From Oerskovia sp042887685 (GTDB lineage: Bacteria; Actinomycetota; Actinomycetes; Actinomycetales; Cellulomonadaceae), in contig NZ_JBHVOS010000002.1 of NCBI RefSeq assembly GCF_042887685.1, forward strand, positions 186,001 to 250,000: a DNA stretch of 64,000 nucleotides. Direction: 5' to 3'. Numbering within the stretch: position 1 is the stretch's first letter; every line of letters starts with the position of its first letter. Positions 17,448 through 25,677 of this stretch are shown piece after piece. Under the pieces are notes generated by a model that saw only the letters and a program-made list of their open reading frames with translations, ran no database searches and was not told the origin of the DNA. The position numbers and the translations under genes were made by a program.

Positions 17448-17548
17448 CCCGTCCGCCGCGTCGGCGGCGTCTGCGGCGTCGGCCGCGTGGGCGGCCTCGG
17501 CCGTGTCGGCCGCGTCGGCCGCGTCGGCCGCCAGCGCCGCCAGCGCCG
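17448..17548. repeat. Degenerate GCGTCGGCC / GCCGCCAGC tandem repeat
   Basis: About ten 9-bp units related to GCGTCGGCC fill the gap between the lacI-family promoter and the ACT gene and turn into GCCAGCGCC units at the right end. I see no gene in it. Confidence 0.7.
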
Positions 17549-17914
17549 TCAGCGCCCCCGCGTGACCGTGTGCCCCGCGTCGGTGAGCACGTCCGCGGCG
17601 GACTCGACCGAGTCCTCGGGGACCAGCACCAGGTCGGCGTGGAAGGTCGACGCGACGAAGACCGCGATCCTCGCCTCGGCTAGCGGGCCGACGATCGCCG
17701 CGAGCATGCCGGGCTTGCCGAGCCCGTGGGGGTCACCGTAGAAACCGGCCCACCGGTCGCCACCGCCGCCGAAGGGCGAGGCCTCGCGCAGGACGGTCAG
17801 GCCCTCGGGTGCACGGACGAGCGCGACCCACTCGTCGTCGTCGGGGAAGGACGCGTGGGGCTCGTGCGCGAGCGTGAAGAACGAGTCGAGGAGGCGGAGC
17901 TTCTGCGCGGACAT
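17549..17914 (-). CDS. ACT-domain protein
   Basis: This is a 121-aa protein made of two short ACT-like modules, of the CASTOR-type or DUF3388-like amino-acid-binding group. Visible features are EWVALVRAPEGLTVLREA, GKPGMLAAIVGPLAEARIAV and FHADLVLVPEDSVESAADVL. The start is ATG 17914 (MSAQKLRLLDSFF); the frame extends upstream but without conserved sequence. Proteins of this kind bind amino acids and are thought to be regulatory. It is divergent from the hexosaminidase/D-amino-acid operon, with ~130 bp between the starts, so it might respond to products of that operon. That link is inferred from position alone. Confidence 0.7.
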   Translation of the reverse strand: MSAQKLRLLDSFFTLAHEPHASFPDDDEWVALVRAPEGLTVLREASPFGGGGDRWAGFYGDPHGLGKPGMLAAIVGPLAEARIAVFVASTFHADLVLVPEDSVESAADVLTDAGHTVTRGR

Positions 17915-18042
17915 GCCCGCGAGCCTAGGCCGCGCCACCGACACGCGGAACGCACGAATCGCCCAGGACAGGTGTCGTGCAGTGCACAACAACTCGTGTG
18001 CGCGGCACAGTCCGAGCGTCTGGCCGTGGTTAGGCTCGACGC

Positions 18043-19908
18043 GTGAGCGCCCCCACCCCCACACCCGGGCTCCTGCCCGCACCCGTGAGCCTGCAGCCTG
18101 CGGCCGGCTCGTTCCCGCTGACCGACGGCACCCCGGTCCGCACGGACCCGGCCCTGGCCGCCGCCGCGCGCTGGTGGCGCCGGGTCACCGAGGACGCGTT
18201 CGGCCTCGACCTGCCGTTCGCGGTCAGCACCGCCAGCCCCGTCAGCACCGCCAGCCCCGTCAGCCCCAGCAGCACCGCCAGCACCGCCAGCACCGTCGAC
18301 CCGGCGGTCCCCGGCAACCAGGCGCCCAGCCCGACGGCCCTGCCCGGCGGCGCCGCCCCCGCCGGCGTGACCCTCGCCCTCGACGCGTCGCGCCCCGCGG
18401 GCGGCTACCGCCTCGAGATCACACCAGGTGCGGTGCTGCTCACGGCCGCCGACGCGGCCGGCGCCCACGCGGGCGTGCAGACGCTGCGCCAGCTCGCGGG
18501 CCCGCAGGCCTACCGAGGCTCCCCGCTCGTCACGGCGGGACCGGGCGAGCTGCAGGGGCGCACCGCGGTCGCCCACCTGCCCGCCCTCACGATCGAGGAC
18601 CGTCCGCGCTTCGGCTGGCGCGGCGTCCTGCTCGACGTCGCCCGGCACTTCCTGCCCAAGCGCGAGGTGCTGCGGTTCGTCGACCTCGCGGCGGCGCACA
18701 AGCTCAACGTCGTGCAGCTCCACCTCACGGACGACCAGGGCTGGCGCATGCAGGTCCACCGCTACCCGCTGCTCACGGAGGTCGGCGGGTGGCGCACCGA
18801 GTCGAACGTCGGGACGTGGCGCACGGGGGTCTTCGACGGTCGCCCGCACGGCGGCTTCTACTCCCAGGACGACCTGCGCGAGATCGTCGCCTACGCACGC
18901 GAGCGGGGCGTCGTCGTCGTGCCGGAGATCGACGCGCCCGGGCACGTCGAGGCGGCCGTCGCGGCCTACCCGTTCCTCGGGACCCGCAAGGCGCCGCACG
19001 CGGTGCGCACCACGTGGGGCGTGAGCACCGAGGTGCTCGACCCGTCGGACGAGGCGCTCGAGTTCTTCAAGAACGTGCTGGACGAGGTGTGCAGCGTCTT
19101 CGACTCCCCCTGGGTCGCGATCGGCGGCGACGAGGTCCCCACGACGCTGTGGCGCGAGAACCCAGCGATCGTGGCCCTCGCCGAGCAGCGCGGCCTCGCG
19201 GACGTCGCCGACCTCGCGGGCTGGTTCCTGGCCCGCCTGAGCGAGCACGTCACGGCCAGGGGGCGCCGGGCGGTCGTGTGGGACGAGGGCTTCGGCGAGC
19301 AGCTCCCGCGCGACGTCGTCGTGACCGCGTGGCGGGGCTTCACGGTCGGCGCGGACGCGCTCGAGGCGGGCAACGACGTCGTCATGGCCCCCGAGCAGGT
19401 CGTCTACCTGGACCACCGCGCGGGCGACGGCGCGGACGAGCCCGTGCCCGTCGGCTTCCTGCGCACGGTCGAGGACGTCTACGCGTTCGACCCGTTCCCG
19501 CCCGAGGTCCTCGCGCAGCACCCGGGTCTCGATGCCGCGCCGGGCCGCCTGCTGGGCGCGCAGGCCGAGGTCTGGTCCGAGCACCTCGACTCCCCGCGCC
19601 GCGTCGACTACGCGGCGTTCCCGCGCCTCGCGGCGTTCGCGGAGGTCGTCTGGAGCCCGACGGCGGAGCGTACCCCCGGCGGGTCGGCCTCGGCCGAGTT
19701 CCTCGCGCGGCTCGAGCACGACCACCTGCCGCGCCTCGACGCGGCCGGGGTCGAGTACCGCCCGCTCGACGGGCCGAAGCCCTGGCAGCAGCGTCCGGGC
19801 GTGCACGGCTTCCTGCGCCACCTCGACCAGGAGATGGCGGCCGGTGGCTGGGCGGGCGTGGGCGGCTGGGTCGAGGGACGCGACGAGCACTCGGAGGGAC
19901 AGGCATGA
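18043..19908 (+). CDS. GH20 beta-N-acetylhexosaminidase
   Basis: It removes terminal beta-GlcNAc or GalNAc from chitin or peptidoglycan fragments and other glycoconjugates (621 aa). Residues ~1-190 form the GH20 N-terminal domain and ~190-560 the catalytic barrel. The substrate-assisted pair is Asp363-Glu364 in IGGDEVP, and HLTDDQGWRMQVHRYP and PEIDAPGH are further signatures. There is no signal peptide, so it probably acts in the cytoplasm on imported oligosaccharides. Residues ~61-85 are a Ser/Thr/Ala/Pro run coded by a DNA repeat. The start is GTG 18043. It leads the operon with the deacylase, IclR, PLP enzyme and RidA genes, and its stop overlaps the next start. Confidence 0.93.
   Translation: MSAPTPTPGLLPAPVSLQPAAGSFPLTDGTPVRTDPALAAAARWWRRVTEDAFGLDLPFAVSTASPVSTASPVSPSSTASTASTVDPAVPGNQAPSPTALPGGAAPAGVTLALDASRPAGGYRLEITPGAVLLTAADAAGAHAGVQTLRQLAGPQAYRGSPLVTAGPGELQGRTAVAHLPALTIEDRPRFGWRGVLLDVARHFLPKREVLRFVDLAAAHKLNVVQLHLTDDQGWRMQVHRYPLLTEVGGWRTESNVGTWRTGVFDGRPHGGFYSQDDLREIVAYARERGVVVVPEIDAPGHVEAAVAAYPFLGTRKAPHAVRTTWGVSTEVLDPSDEALEFFKNVLDEVCSVFDSPWVAIGGDEVPTTLWRENPAIVALAEQRGLADVADLAGWFLARLSEHVTARGRRAVVWDEGFGEQLPRDVVVTAWRGFTVGADALEAGNDVVMAPEQVVYLDHRAGDGADEPVPVGFLRTVEDVYAFDPFPPEVLAQHPGLDAAPGRLLGAQAEVWSEHLDSPRRVDYAAFPRLAAFAEVVWSPTAERTPGGSASAEFLARLEHDHLPRLDAAGVEYRPLDGPKPWQQRPGVHGFLRHLDQEMAAGGWAGVGGWVEGRDEHSEGQA
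18220..18297 (+). repeat. GTCAGCACCGCCAGC repeat inside the GH20 gene
   Basis: The unit GTCAGCACCGCCAGCCCC and shortened forms recur several times in frame, coding the Val-Ser-Thr-Ala-Ser run between the N-terminal strands of the hexosaminidase. A loop insertion there should not disturb the catalytic barrel. Confidence 0.8.
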
Positions 19909-21557
19909 GCACCACGGACCAGCCTGACGGCACGAGCGACGCGGGCGCCCGCAGGACGACGGGCGTGACCCTCGTCGTGCGCGGCGCGCGGCTCACGACC
20001 CCGGAGGGCCTGTCGGAGCCGGTCGACCTGCTGGTCGCGGGCGACCTGGTCGACGACGTCGTCCCGACGGGCACCGTGCCCGTGCCCGCGGGGGCGCATC
20101 TGATCGAGGCCGCGGGGCGCATCGCGTTCCCCGGCTTCATCGACTCCCACGTCCACGGCGAGGCCGCGGTCCTGGACCCCGACGTGCAGCTCGCGATGCT
20201 GCGCCAGGGCGTCACGAGCATCGTCGTCGGGCAGGACGGCGTGTCGTACGCGCCCTCCGCGCCGCTGCCCGTCGCGGACGGGACCCCCGACGCGCACACC
20301 TGGGCCACGGGCTACTTCAGCGCGATCAACGGCGAGCACCCGACGTTCCGGGGCGGCTCGGTCGCGGACCTGCTCGCGACCTACGAGGGCACCACGCCGC
20401 TCAACGTCGCCTACCTCGTGCCGCACGGCACGCTGCGCTACGGCGTCCTGGGCGGGGCGGCCCGCCCCACGACGCCCGAGGAGACCGGCCGCATGGTCGC
20501 CCTGCTGCGCGAGGCGCTCGACGACGGCGCGTGCGGCATGTCCACGGGCCTCGAGTACGCCCCGGCCTCGAACGCGACCGACGACGAGCTCGTCGCCCTG
20601 GCCCGTGTCCTCGCCGAGCGCGGCCTGCCCCACGTGAGCCACATGCGCGGCTACGAGGACAAGGCCGGGACCGCGATGGCCGAGCTCGTCCGGGTCGCCC
20701 GGGCGTCGGGCGTCGCGACCCACGTCTCGCACTACCACGGCCCCGCGGCCGAGCTCGTGGGCTACGTCGAGGACGCGCACGCGGCCGGGCTCGACGTCAC
20801 GTTCGACTCCTACCCGTACCTGCGCGGCGCGTCGATCCTCTCGATGGTCTCGCTGCCCACGTGGCTGCCCATCGCGGACCCCGACGCCACGGTCGCGATG
20901 CTCCAGGACCCCGACGTCGTCGCGCGCCTGAAGGCCGAGCACTTCCCCGGGCTCACCGACCTCTGGGAGCGCGTGACCATGGCTGCCGTCCCCGGCGAGC
21001 TGCGGTGGAGCGAGGGCATGGCCCTGCTCGAGGTCGCGGACCGCCTGGGCCTCGACCCCGTGGACACGACGCTGCGCATCCTCGTCTCGACCCACCTGCG
21101 CGCGGGCTGCGTGTTCGCCCAGCCGCCGACCAACTCCCCCGACTCCGTCCGCACGCTCCTGCGCCACCCGGCGCAGATGGGCGGGTCGGACGCGATCTAC
21201 CAGGGCGGGCGCCCCCACCCGCGTGGCTGGGGGGCGTTCGCGCGGTTCCTCGCCGAGCACGTGCGCACGCTCGAGGACTGGACGTGGCACGACGCCGAGC
21301 GGCACCTGTCGACGGCGGCCGCCGAACGCTTCGGGTTCACCGACCGGGGCCGCCTGGTGCCCGGCGTGCGCGCGGACGTCGTGCTGCTCGACCCCGCGAC
21401 CGTGCAGGACGTCGCGACCTACGAGGACCCGCGCCGCCCCGCGACCGGGATCGACGACGTCCTCGTCGCCGGCGTCCCCGTGCTCGCGGGCGGCCTGCCC
21501 ACCGGCGCCACCCCCGGGCGGGCGCTGCGACCGACCGTCCCGGCGGACCGCACGTGA
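19905..21557 (+). CDS. N-acyl-D-amino-acid deacylase (amidohydrolase family)
   Basis: It hydrolyses N-acyl-D-amino acids to the free D-amino acid and a carboxylate (550 aa). It belongs to the D-aminoacylase/dihydroorotase-like branch of amidohydrolases: the metal motif is FPGFIDSHVHGEA, and typical segments are GMSTGLEYAPASNATDDEL, HVSHMRGYEDK and HVSHYHGP. The last Asp-containing motif falls in MGGSDAIYQGG. ATG 19905 overlaps the GH20 stop by 4 bp. The coupling to the PLP enzyme and RidA downstream makes a consistent route from N-acyl-D-amino acid to keto acid. The acyl group, and whether D-Glu, D-Ser or D-Ala is preferred, are unknown. Confidence 0.88.
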   Translation: MSTTDQPDGTSDAGARRTTGVTLVVRGARLTTPEGLSEPVDLLVAGDLVDDVVPTGTVPVPAGAHLIEAAGRIAFPGFIDSHVHGEAAVLDPDVQLAMLRQGVTSIVVGQDGVSYAPSAPLPVADGTPDAHTWATGYFSAINGEHPTFRGGSVADLLATYEGTTPLNVAYLVPHGTLRYGVLGGAARPTTPEETGRMVALLREALDDGACGMSTGLEYAPASNATDDELVALARVLAERGLPHVSHMRGYEDKAGTAMAELVRVARASGVATHVSHYHGPAAELVGYVEDAHAAGLDVTFDSYPYLRGASILSMVSLPTWLPIADPDATVAMLQDPDVVARLKAEHFPGLTDLWERVTMAAVPGELRWSEGMALLEVADRLGLDPVDTTLRILVSTHLRAGCVFAQPPTNSPDSVRTLLRHPAQMGGSDAIYQGGRPHPRGWGAFARFLAEHVRTLEDWTWHDAERHLSTAAAERFGFTDRGRLVPGVRADVVLLDPATVQDVATYEDPRRPATGIDDVLVAGVPVLAGGLPTGATPGRALRPTVPADRT

Positions 21558-22405
21558 CCGTCGGCCCGCGGGCCGCCGCGGCCACCGCCTCCACCGCCGC
21601 GACCTCCGACGCCGCGAGCAGGAACTCGTCCCAGTCGCTCCGGCGCGCCCTCGGGATCCTCGACGCGCTGCGCCACGACGCGGCGCGCGGACTGAGCCTC
21701 GTCGAGCTCGCGGACGTCCTGGGGACGCACAAGAGCACGGTCTCGCGCCTGCTCGCGCCGCTCGTCGAGGTCCACCTCGTCCGGCGCACACCGACCGGGC
21801 GCTTCGTGCTGGGCGCGGGCACGCTGCGCCTCGGCCAGGCGTACCTCGAAGGGCTCGACCTGCGCACGGTCGCCGAGCCGCACCTCGCGGCGCTCATGCG
21901 CGCCTCGGGTGCCACGTGCCACCTCGTCGTGCACGACGGGCTCGACGTCGTCTACATCGACAAGAAGGAGAACACCGCGGTCGTGCGCATGGCATCGCGC
22001 ATCGGGCGCCGCATGCCGCTGTACTGCACGGGCGTCGGCAAGGCGATCCTCGCGGCGAGCGACGTCGACCTCCTCGACGCCGTGCTCGAGCACCCCATGC
22101 CCGCCGTCACCGCACGCACCGTCACGGAGCCCGAGCACCTGCGGGCCGAGATCCGCACGGTCGCCCAGCGCGGCTACGCGATCGACGACCGCGAGAACGA
22201 GGCCGAGGTGCGCTGCGTCGCGGCCGCCGTCGTCGACCACACGGAGACCGCGATCGGCGCGCTCTCCGTCTCCGCCCTCGCCTCGCACATGCCGCCCGCA
22301 CGGGTGCGCGAGCTGGGCCCGCTCGTCGTGCAGGCCGCTCGTGCGGTCTCCGCCGGGATGGGCTCCGTGCGCTGCGGCTACGAACCCACCGGGAGGAACG
22401 CATGA
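21554..22405 (+). CDS. IclR-family transcriptional regulator
   Basis: This regulator (283 aa) lies inside the operon that it probably controls. After a ~25-residue Ala/Thr/Ser lead comes the winged helix (SLRRALGILDAL, then LSLVELADVLGTHKSTVSRL). The IclR effector domain follows, with VVYIDKKENTAVVRMASRIG and MPLYCTGVGKAILA. The GTG start at 21554 overlaps the deacylase TGA by 4 bp. IclR proteins bind small carboxylates or amino acid derivatives, so a D-amino-acid or keto-acid effector is a reasonable inference. Its own stop overlaps the next gene by 4 bp. Confidence 0.93.
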   Translation: MTVGPRAAAATASTAATSDAASRNSSQSLRRALGILDALRHDAARGLSLVELADVLGTHKSTVSRLLAPLVEVHLVRRTPTGRFVLGAGTLRLGQAYLEGLDLRTVAEPHLAALMRASGATCHLVVHDGLDVVYIDKKENTAVVRMASRIGRRMPLYCTGVGKAILAASDVDLLDAVLEHPMPAVTARTVTEPEHLRAEIRTVAQRGYAIDDRENEAEVRCVAAAVVDHTETAIGALSVSALASHMPPARVRELGPLVVQAARAVSAGMGSVRCGYEPTGRNA

Positions 22406-23802
22406 CCCACCCCACCCAGCCGTCCACCCCCGCGACCGGCGTCGCGGCGGCGAGCGCCGTCGTCGGGCCTGCGACGAAGGGCCTGCGGCTCGACGCCGGA
22501 CGGACCGTCGCCGACGTCCTCGCGGACTCCCCGCGCATCACCGACGACGTCTTCTCCTGGCCGCTGCTGACGCTCGACGACGCGGCGCTCGACCACAACG
22601 TCGCGCTCATGGCGCGCCTGTGCGCCGAGCACGGCGTCGAGCACGCACCGCACGTCAAGACCGCGATGTCCCGCTCGCTCTACGCACGCCAGGCGCGCGC
22701 CGGGGCGTGGGGCGCGACCGTCGCGAACCCGTCCCAGCTGCGTGTCGTGCGTACCTGGGGGGTCGAGCGGGTGTTCCTCGCGAACGAGCTCATGGACCCC
22801 CGCGACATCGCGTGGCTGCGCCGCGAGCTCGAGGCGTCGGTCGCGCCCGGCGGCACGCCGTTCGAGGCGTGGGTGTACGTCGACTCGATCGAGGGCGTCG
22901 GGCTCCTCACGCGCGGCTTCGCGGGGGCCTCCCGGGAGGTCGTCGCGGGGCTCGGCGTGCTCGTCGAGGTCGGCGTCCCGGCCGGGCGCACGGGCGTGCG
23001 CAGCACGGCCGACGCGCTGGGCCTGGCCCGCGCCGTCCGCGCCGCGGGCCTGCGCGTGCCGGGCATCGCCGGGTACGAGGGCTCGGCCGCGGGCGGCACC
23101 ACGCCCGAGGACCTCGCGAAGGTCACGGCCTACTGCCGGGGCCTGCGCGACGTCGCGGCCGCGTTCGTCCGCGAGGGCCTCGTGCCCGACGACGAGCCCG
23201 TGGTCGTGACCGCGGGCGGCAGCTCGTTCCTCGACGTCGTGCTCGCCGAGCTCCCCGGGCCGCTCACGGTCGCGGGCGGCACCGGGACCGACGGCCCCGA
23301 CGGCGCCCCGGTCACGCGCGACGTGCGCGTCGTGGTGCGCTCGGGCGCGTACGTCACGCACGACCACGGCTTCTGCGCCCGCATGGACCCGTGGGACCGC
23401 ATCCCCGGCGGCGAGCCCATGCACGCGGCCGCGGTCGTGTGGGGGCAGGTGCTCTCGGTCCCCGAGCCCGGGCTCGTGCTGTGCGGGGTCGGGCGGCGCG
23501 ACGTGTCCTACGACATCGACCTGCCCACGGCCCTGTGGCTGCGCACGCTCGACGAGAACGGGGACCTGCGCCCCGCGCACGACCTCGCGGGCGCCCGCGT
23601 CACGGGCCTCAACGACCAGCACCTGTACCTCACGATCGACCCCACGCCCGCGGGCAGCGCCCCGGTCACGACGCGGATCCGGCCCGGCGACGTCGTCGGG
23701 TTCGGGATCTCGCACCCGTGCACGCTGTTCGACAAGTGGCGCGTGGCCGCCGTCGTGGGCGACGACGACCAGGTCGTCGACATCGTCGGCACCGAGTTCT
23801 GA
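22402..23802 (+). CDS. D-serine dehydratase / D-threonine aldolase-like PLP enzyme (amino acid deaminase)
   Basis: This is a fold-type III PLP enzyme of the DSD1/D-threonine aldolase-like group (466 aa). The alanine-racemase-like N-terminal barrel carries the PLP lysine in HAPHVKTAMSRSLYARQ. The C-terminal D-serine dehydratase-like domain ends with VGFGISHPCTLFDKWRVAAV, whose His and Cys match the zinc ligands of eukaryotic D-serine dehydratase. It would deaminate a D-hydroxy amino acid such as D-serine, giving an enamine/imine that RidA can hydrolyse. ATG 22402 overlaps the IclR stop by 4 bp. The exact substrate and the aldolase-versus-dehydratase choice are open. Confidence 0.82.
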   Translation: MTHPTQPSTPATGVAAASAVVGPATKGLRLDAGRTVADVLADSPRITDDVFSWPLLTLDDAALDHNVALMARLCAEHGVEHAPHVKTAMSRSLYARQARAGAWGATVANPSQLRVVRTWGVERVFLANELMDPRDIAWLRRELEASVAPGGTPFEAWVYVDSIEGVGLLTRGFAGASREVVAGLGVLVEVGVPAGRTGVRSTADALGLARAVRAAGLRVPGIAGYEGSAAGGTTPEDLAKVTAYCRGLRDVAAAFVREGLVPDDEPVVVTAGGSSFLDVVLAELPGPLTVAGGTGTDGPDGAPVTRDVRVVVRSGAYVTHDHGFCARMDPWDRIPGGEPMHAAAVVWGQVLSVPEPGLVLCGVGRRDVSYDIDLPTALWLRTLDENGDLRPAHDLAGARVTGLNDQHLYLTIDPTPAGSAPVTTRIRPGDVVGFGISHPCTLFDKWRVAAVVGDDDQVVDIVGTEF

Positions 23803-23848
23803 CCCCGGTCCCCGGACCACCCGCAGCATCCCGAGAGAAAGAGACACG

Positions 23849-24256
23849 ATGAGCACCCCCAAGACCCCGATCAGCACCCCGCACGCACCGGCACCGGCCC
23901 ACACCTTCCACCAGGGTGTGCGCAAGGGCCCGTTCGTCCAGGTCTCGGGTCAGGGCCCGGTCGACCCCGCGACGAGCGAGTACCTGTACCCCGGGGACGT
24001 CGCGGCGCAGACCACGCGCACCCTGGAGAACGTCAAGGCCATCGTCGAGGGCGCGGGCGCCACGTTCGACGACGTCGTGATGCTGCGCGTCTACCTCACC
24101 AAGCGCGAGGACTTCCCGATCATGAACGACGCGTACGGCGCGTTCGTCGAGGCCAACTGCCCGGGTGGCGTCCTGCCGGCCCGCACGACGGTCTTCACGG
24201 GCCTGCCCCGCGAGGAGATGCTGGTCGAGATCGACGGGCTCGCGATCACGGACTGA
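23849..24256 (+). CDS. ridA: RidA-family enamine/imine deaminase
   Basis: It hydrolyses reactive enamines and imines such as 2-aminoacrylate to keto acids (135 aa, YjgF/YER057c/UK114 family). The key arginine is Arg112 in LPARTTVF, matching Arg105 of the E. coli protein, and the C-terminal EMLVEIDGLAI strand is typical. The first ~18 residues are a Pro/Ala-rich extension. It lies 46 bp after the PLP enzyme with AGAAAGAGA upstream of ATG 23849. RidA next to a D-serine-type dehydratase is chemically sensible, because that reaction releases 2-aminoacrylate. It is the last gene of the operon. Confidence 0.92.
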   Translation: MSTPKTPISTPHAPAPAHTFHQGVRKGPFVQVSGQGPVDPATSEYLYPGDVAAQTTRTLENVKAIVEGAGATFDDVVMLRVYLTKREDFPIMNDAYGAFVEANCPGGVLPARTTVFTGLPREEMLVEIDGLAITD

Positions 24257-24267
24257 CGGCCCGCTGC

Positions 24268-24330
24268 CGCTGGGTGCATGGTTCGGCCGCGACTCGCCAG
24301 GCGTGTCGCGGCCGAACCATGCACCCGGCG
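24268..24330. repeat. 63-bp palindromic element, subtype B (copy B1)
   Basis: The 26-nt arms (24268-24293 and 24305-24330) pair at 25 of 26 positions, and the centre GACTCGCC / GGCGTGTC also folds. The outer sequence is CGCTGGGTGCATGGTTCGGC. It is 84% identical (53 of 63) to the element at 25607-25669, on the other side of the ATPase gene. It starts 11 bp after the ridA stop. Confidence 0.9.
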
Positions 24331-24367
24331 GGCGCACGCCGTGGGTGGGCGCACCTAGCCTGGCGGG

Positions 24368-25612
24368 ATGATCGAGACGCTCGCCATCGAGGGCTACCGC
24401 TCGCTGCGCCACCTCGTCCTGCCCCTGGGCCGCCTCACGGTCGTGACGGGCGCCAACGGCGTGGGCAAGTCGAGCCTGTACCGCTCGCTGCGCCTGCTGG
24501 CCGAGTGCGCGCTGGGCGGCGCCGTCGGGGCGCTGGCCCGCGAGGGCGGGCTGCCCTCGACGCTGTGGGCCGGGCCCGAGGTCGTCGGGCGTTCGGTGCG
24601 CGAGGGCGTGCACCCCGTGCAGGGCACGGTGCGCCGCGGTCCGGTCGCGCTGCGGCTGGGCTTCGCGAGCGGCCCGGACCCCCTGCCCGACGGCGCCGCA
24701 CCCGCGGGTGCGCCTCTCACCGGTGCCTACGGGTACGCGATCGACCTGGGGCTGCCGCAGGACGGCGGCGCGTCGTTCGGCCTGGACCCCGAGATCAAGA
24801 CCGAGGTCGTCTGGTCGGGACCTGTGCTGCGGCCGGCGACGCTGGTCGCGGACCGGCACGGCCCCTCGGTCCGGCTGCGTGACGAGGACGGGGCGTGGCG
24901 GTCGTCGGGGCGGCGGCTGCGGTCCTTCGACAGCATGCTCTCGGAGGTCGTGGACCCCGTGGGTGCTCCCGAGCTCGTGCTGGTGCGCGAGCGCCTGCGC
25001 TCCTGGCGCTTCTACGACCAGTTCCGCACCGACGCCCTGGCTCCCGCCCGCGCCTCGCACGTCGGTACCCGCACGCCGGTCCTCGCGCACGACGGCGCCG
25101 ACCTGGCGGCTGCCCTCGAGACGATCCGCGAGCTGGGCCTGGCCGACGACCTGGACGCCGCGGTCGAGGACGCGTTCCCCGGGTCGAGCGTGCGCGTCCG
25201 GGTCACGGACGACGGCCGGTTCTCGCTCGAGCTGCGCCAGCACGGCCTGCTGCGCCCGCTGGGCAGCGCCGAGCTGTCCGACGGCACGCTGCGCTACCTG
25301 CTGTGGGTCGCTGCCCTGCTCACGCCCCGTCCGCCCGAGCTGCTCGTCCTCAACGAGCCCGAGACGAGCCTGCACCCCGACCTGCTGCCCGCGCTCGGGG
25401 CCCTGATCGCCGGGGCGGCGCGTCGCACGCAGGTCGTGGTCGTGACGCACTCGCGGGCGCTGGTCCGGGCCATGGAGGACGCGGCGCGGGGCTCACGGGT
25501 CGCCTCCCCGGGGCTCGTGCACGTCGAGCTCGTCAAGGAGCTCGGCGAGACGACCGTCGAGGGCCGCGAGGGTCTGCTCGACGAGCCGCAGTGGCACTGG
25601 CCCAAGCGCTGA
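24368..25612 (+). CDS. RecF/SMC-like AAA ATPase (AAA_21 type)
   Basis: This is an ATPase of the RecF/ABC-ATPase class (414 aa). The Walker A is GANGVGKSS (residues 28-36), the ABC signature is in AELSDGTLRYL and the Walker B is LLVLNEPETSLHPDLL with Glu330; the switch His is in VVTHSRAL. There is no coiled-coil arm and no TOPRIM nuclease, so it is neither SMC nor a complete OLD nuclease. Stand-alone proteins of this type are found in defence and DNA-repair settings, but no partner gene is present here. It sits alone between two copies of the same palindrome, and the second copy supplies its CGC-TGA end. A candidate cassette; the function is unknown. Confidence 0.85.
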   Translation: MIETLAIEGYRSLRHLVLPLGRLTVVTGANGVGKSSLYRSLRLLAECALGGAVGALAREGGLPSTLWAGPEVVGRSVREGVHPVQGTVRRGPVALRLGFASGPDPLPDGAAPAGAPLTGAYGYAIDLGLPQDGGASFGLDPEIKTEVVWSGPVLRPATLVADRHGPSVRLRDEDGAWRSSGRRLRSFDSMLSEVVDPVGAPELVLVRERLRSWRFYDQFRTDALAPARASHVGTRTPVLAHDGADLAAALETIRELGLADDLDAAVEDAFPGSSVRVRVTDDGRFSLELRQHGLLRPLGSAELSDGTLRYLLWVAALLTPRPPELLVLNEPETSLHPDLLPALGALIAGAARRTQVVVVTHSRALVRAMEDAARGSRVASPGLVHVELVKELGETTVEGREGLLDEPQWHWPKR

Positions 25613-25669
25613 GCGCATGATCCGGCCGCGACTCGCCGGGCGTGTCGCAGCCGGATCATGCACTCAGCG
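25607..25669. repeat. 63-bp palindromic element, subtype B (copy B2)
   Basis: The 26-nt arms (25607-25632 and 25644-25669) pair at 24 of 26 positions. Compared with copy B1, three arm pairs change on both sides so that pairing is kept: G-C to A-T at element positions 6/58 and 14/50, and T-A to C-G at 16/48. Its first bases CGCTGA are the last Arg codon and stop codon of the ATPase gene. It ends 8 bp before the glycerate kinase stop. Confidence 0.9.
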
Positions 25670-25677
25670 GGCCGGGA

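Noticed and set aside
17874..21557. 1227-aa frame ending with the deacylase
   Set aside because: The first part is an alternate frame of the GH20 gene; the deacylase properly starts at 19905 with a 4-bp overlap.
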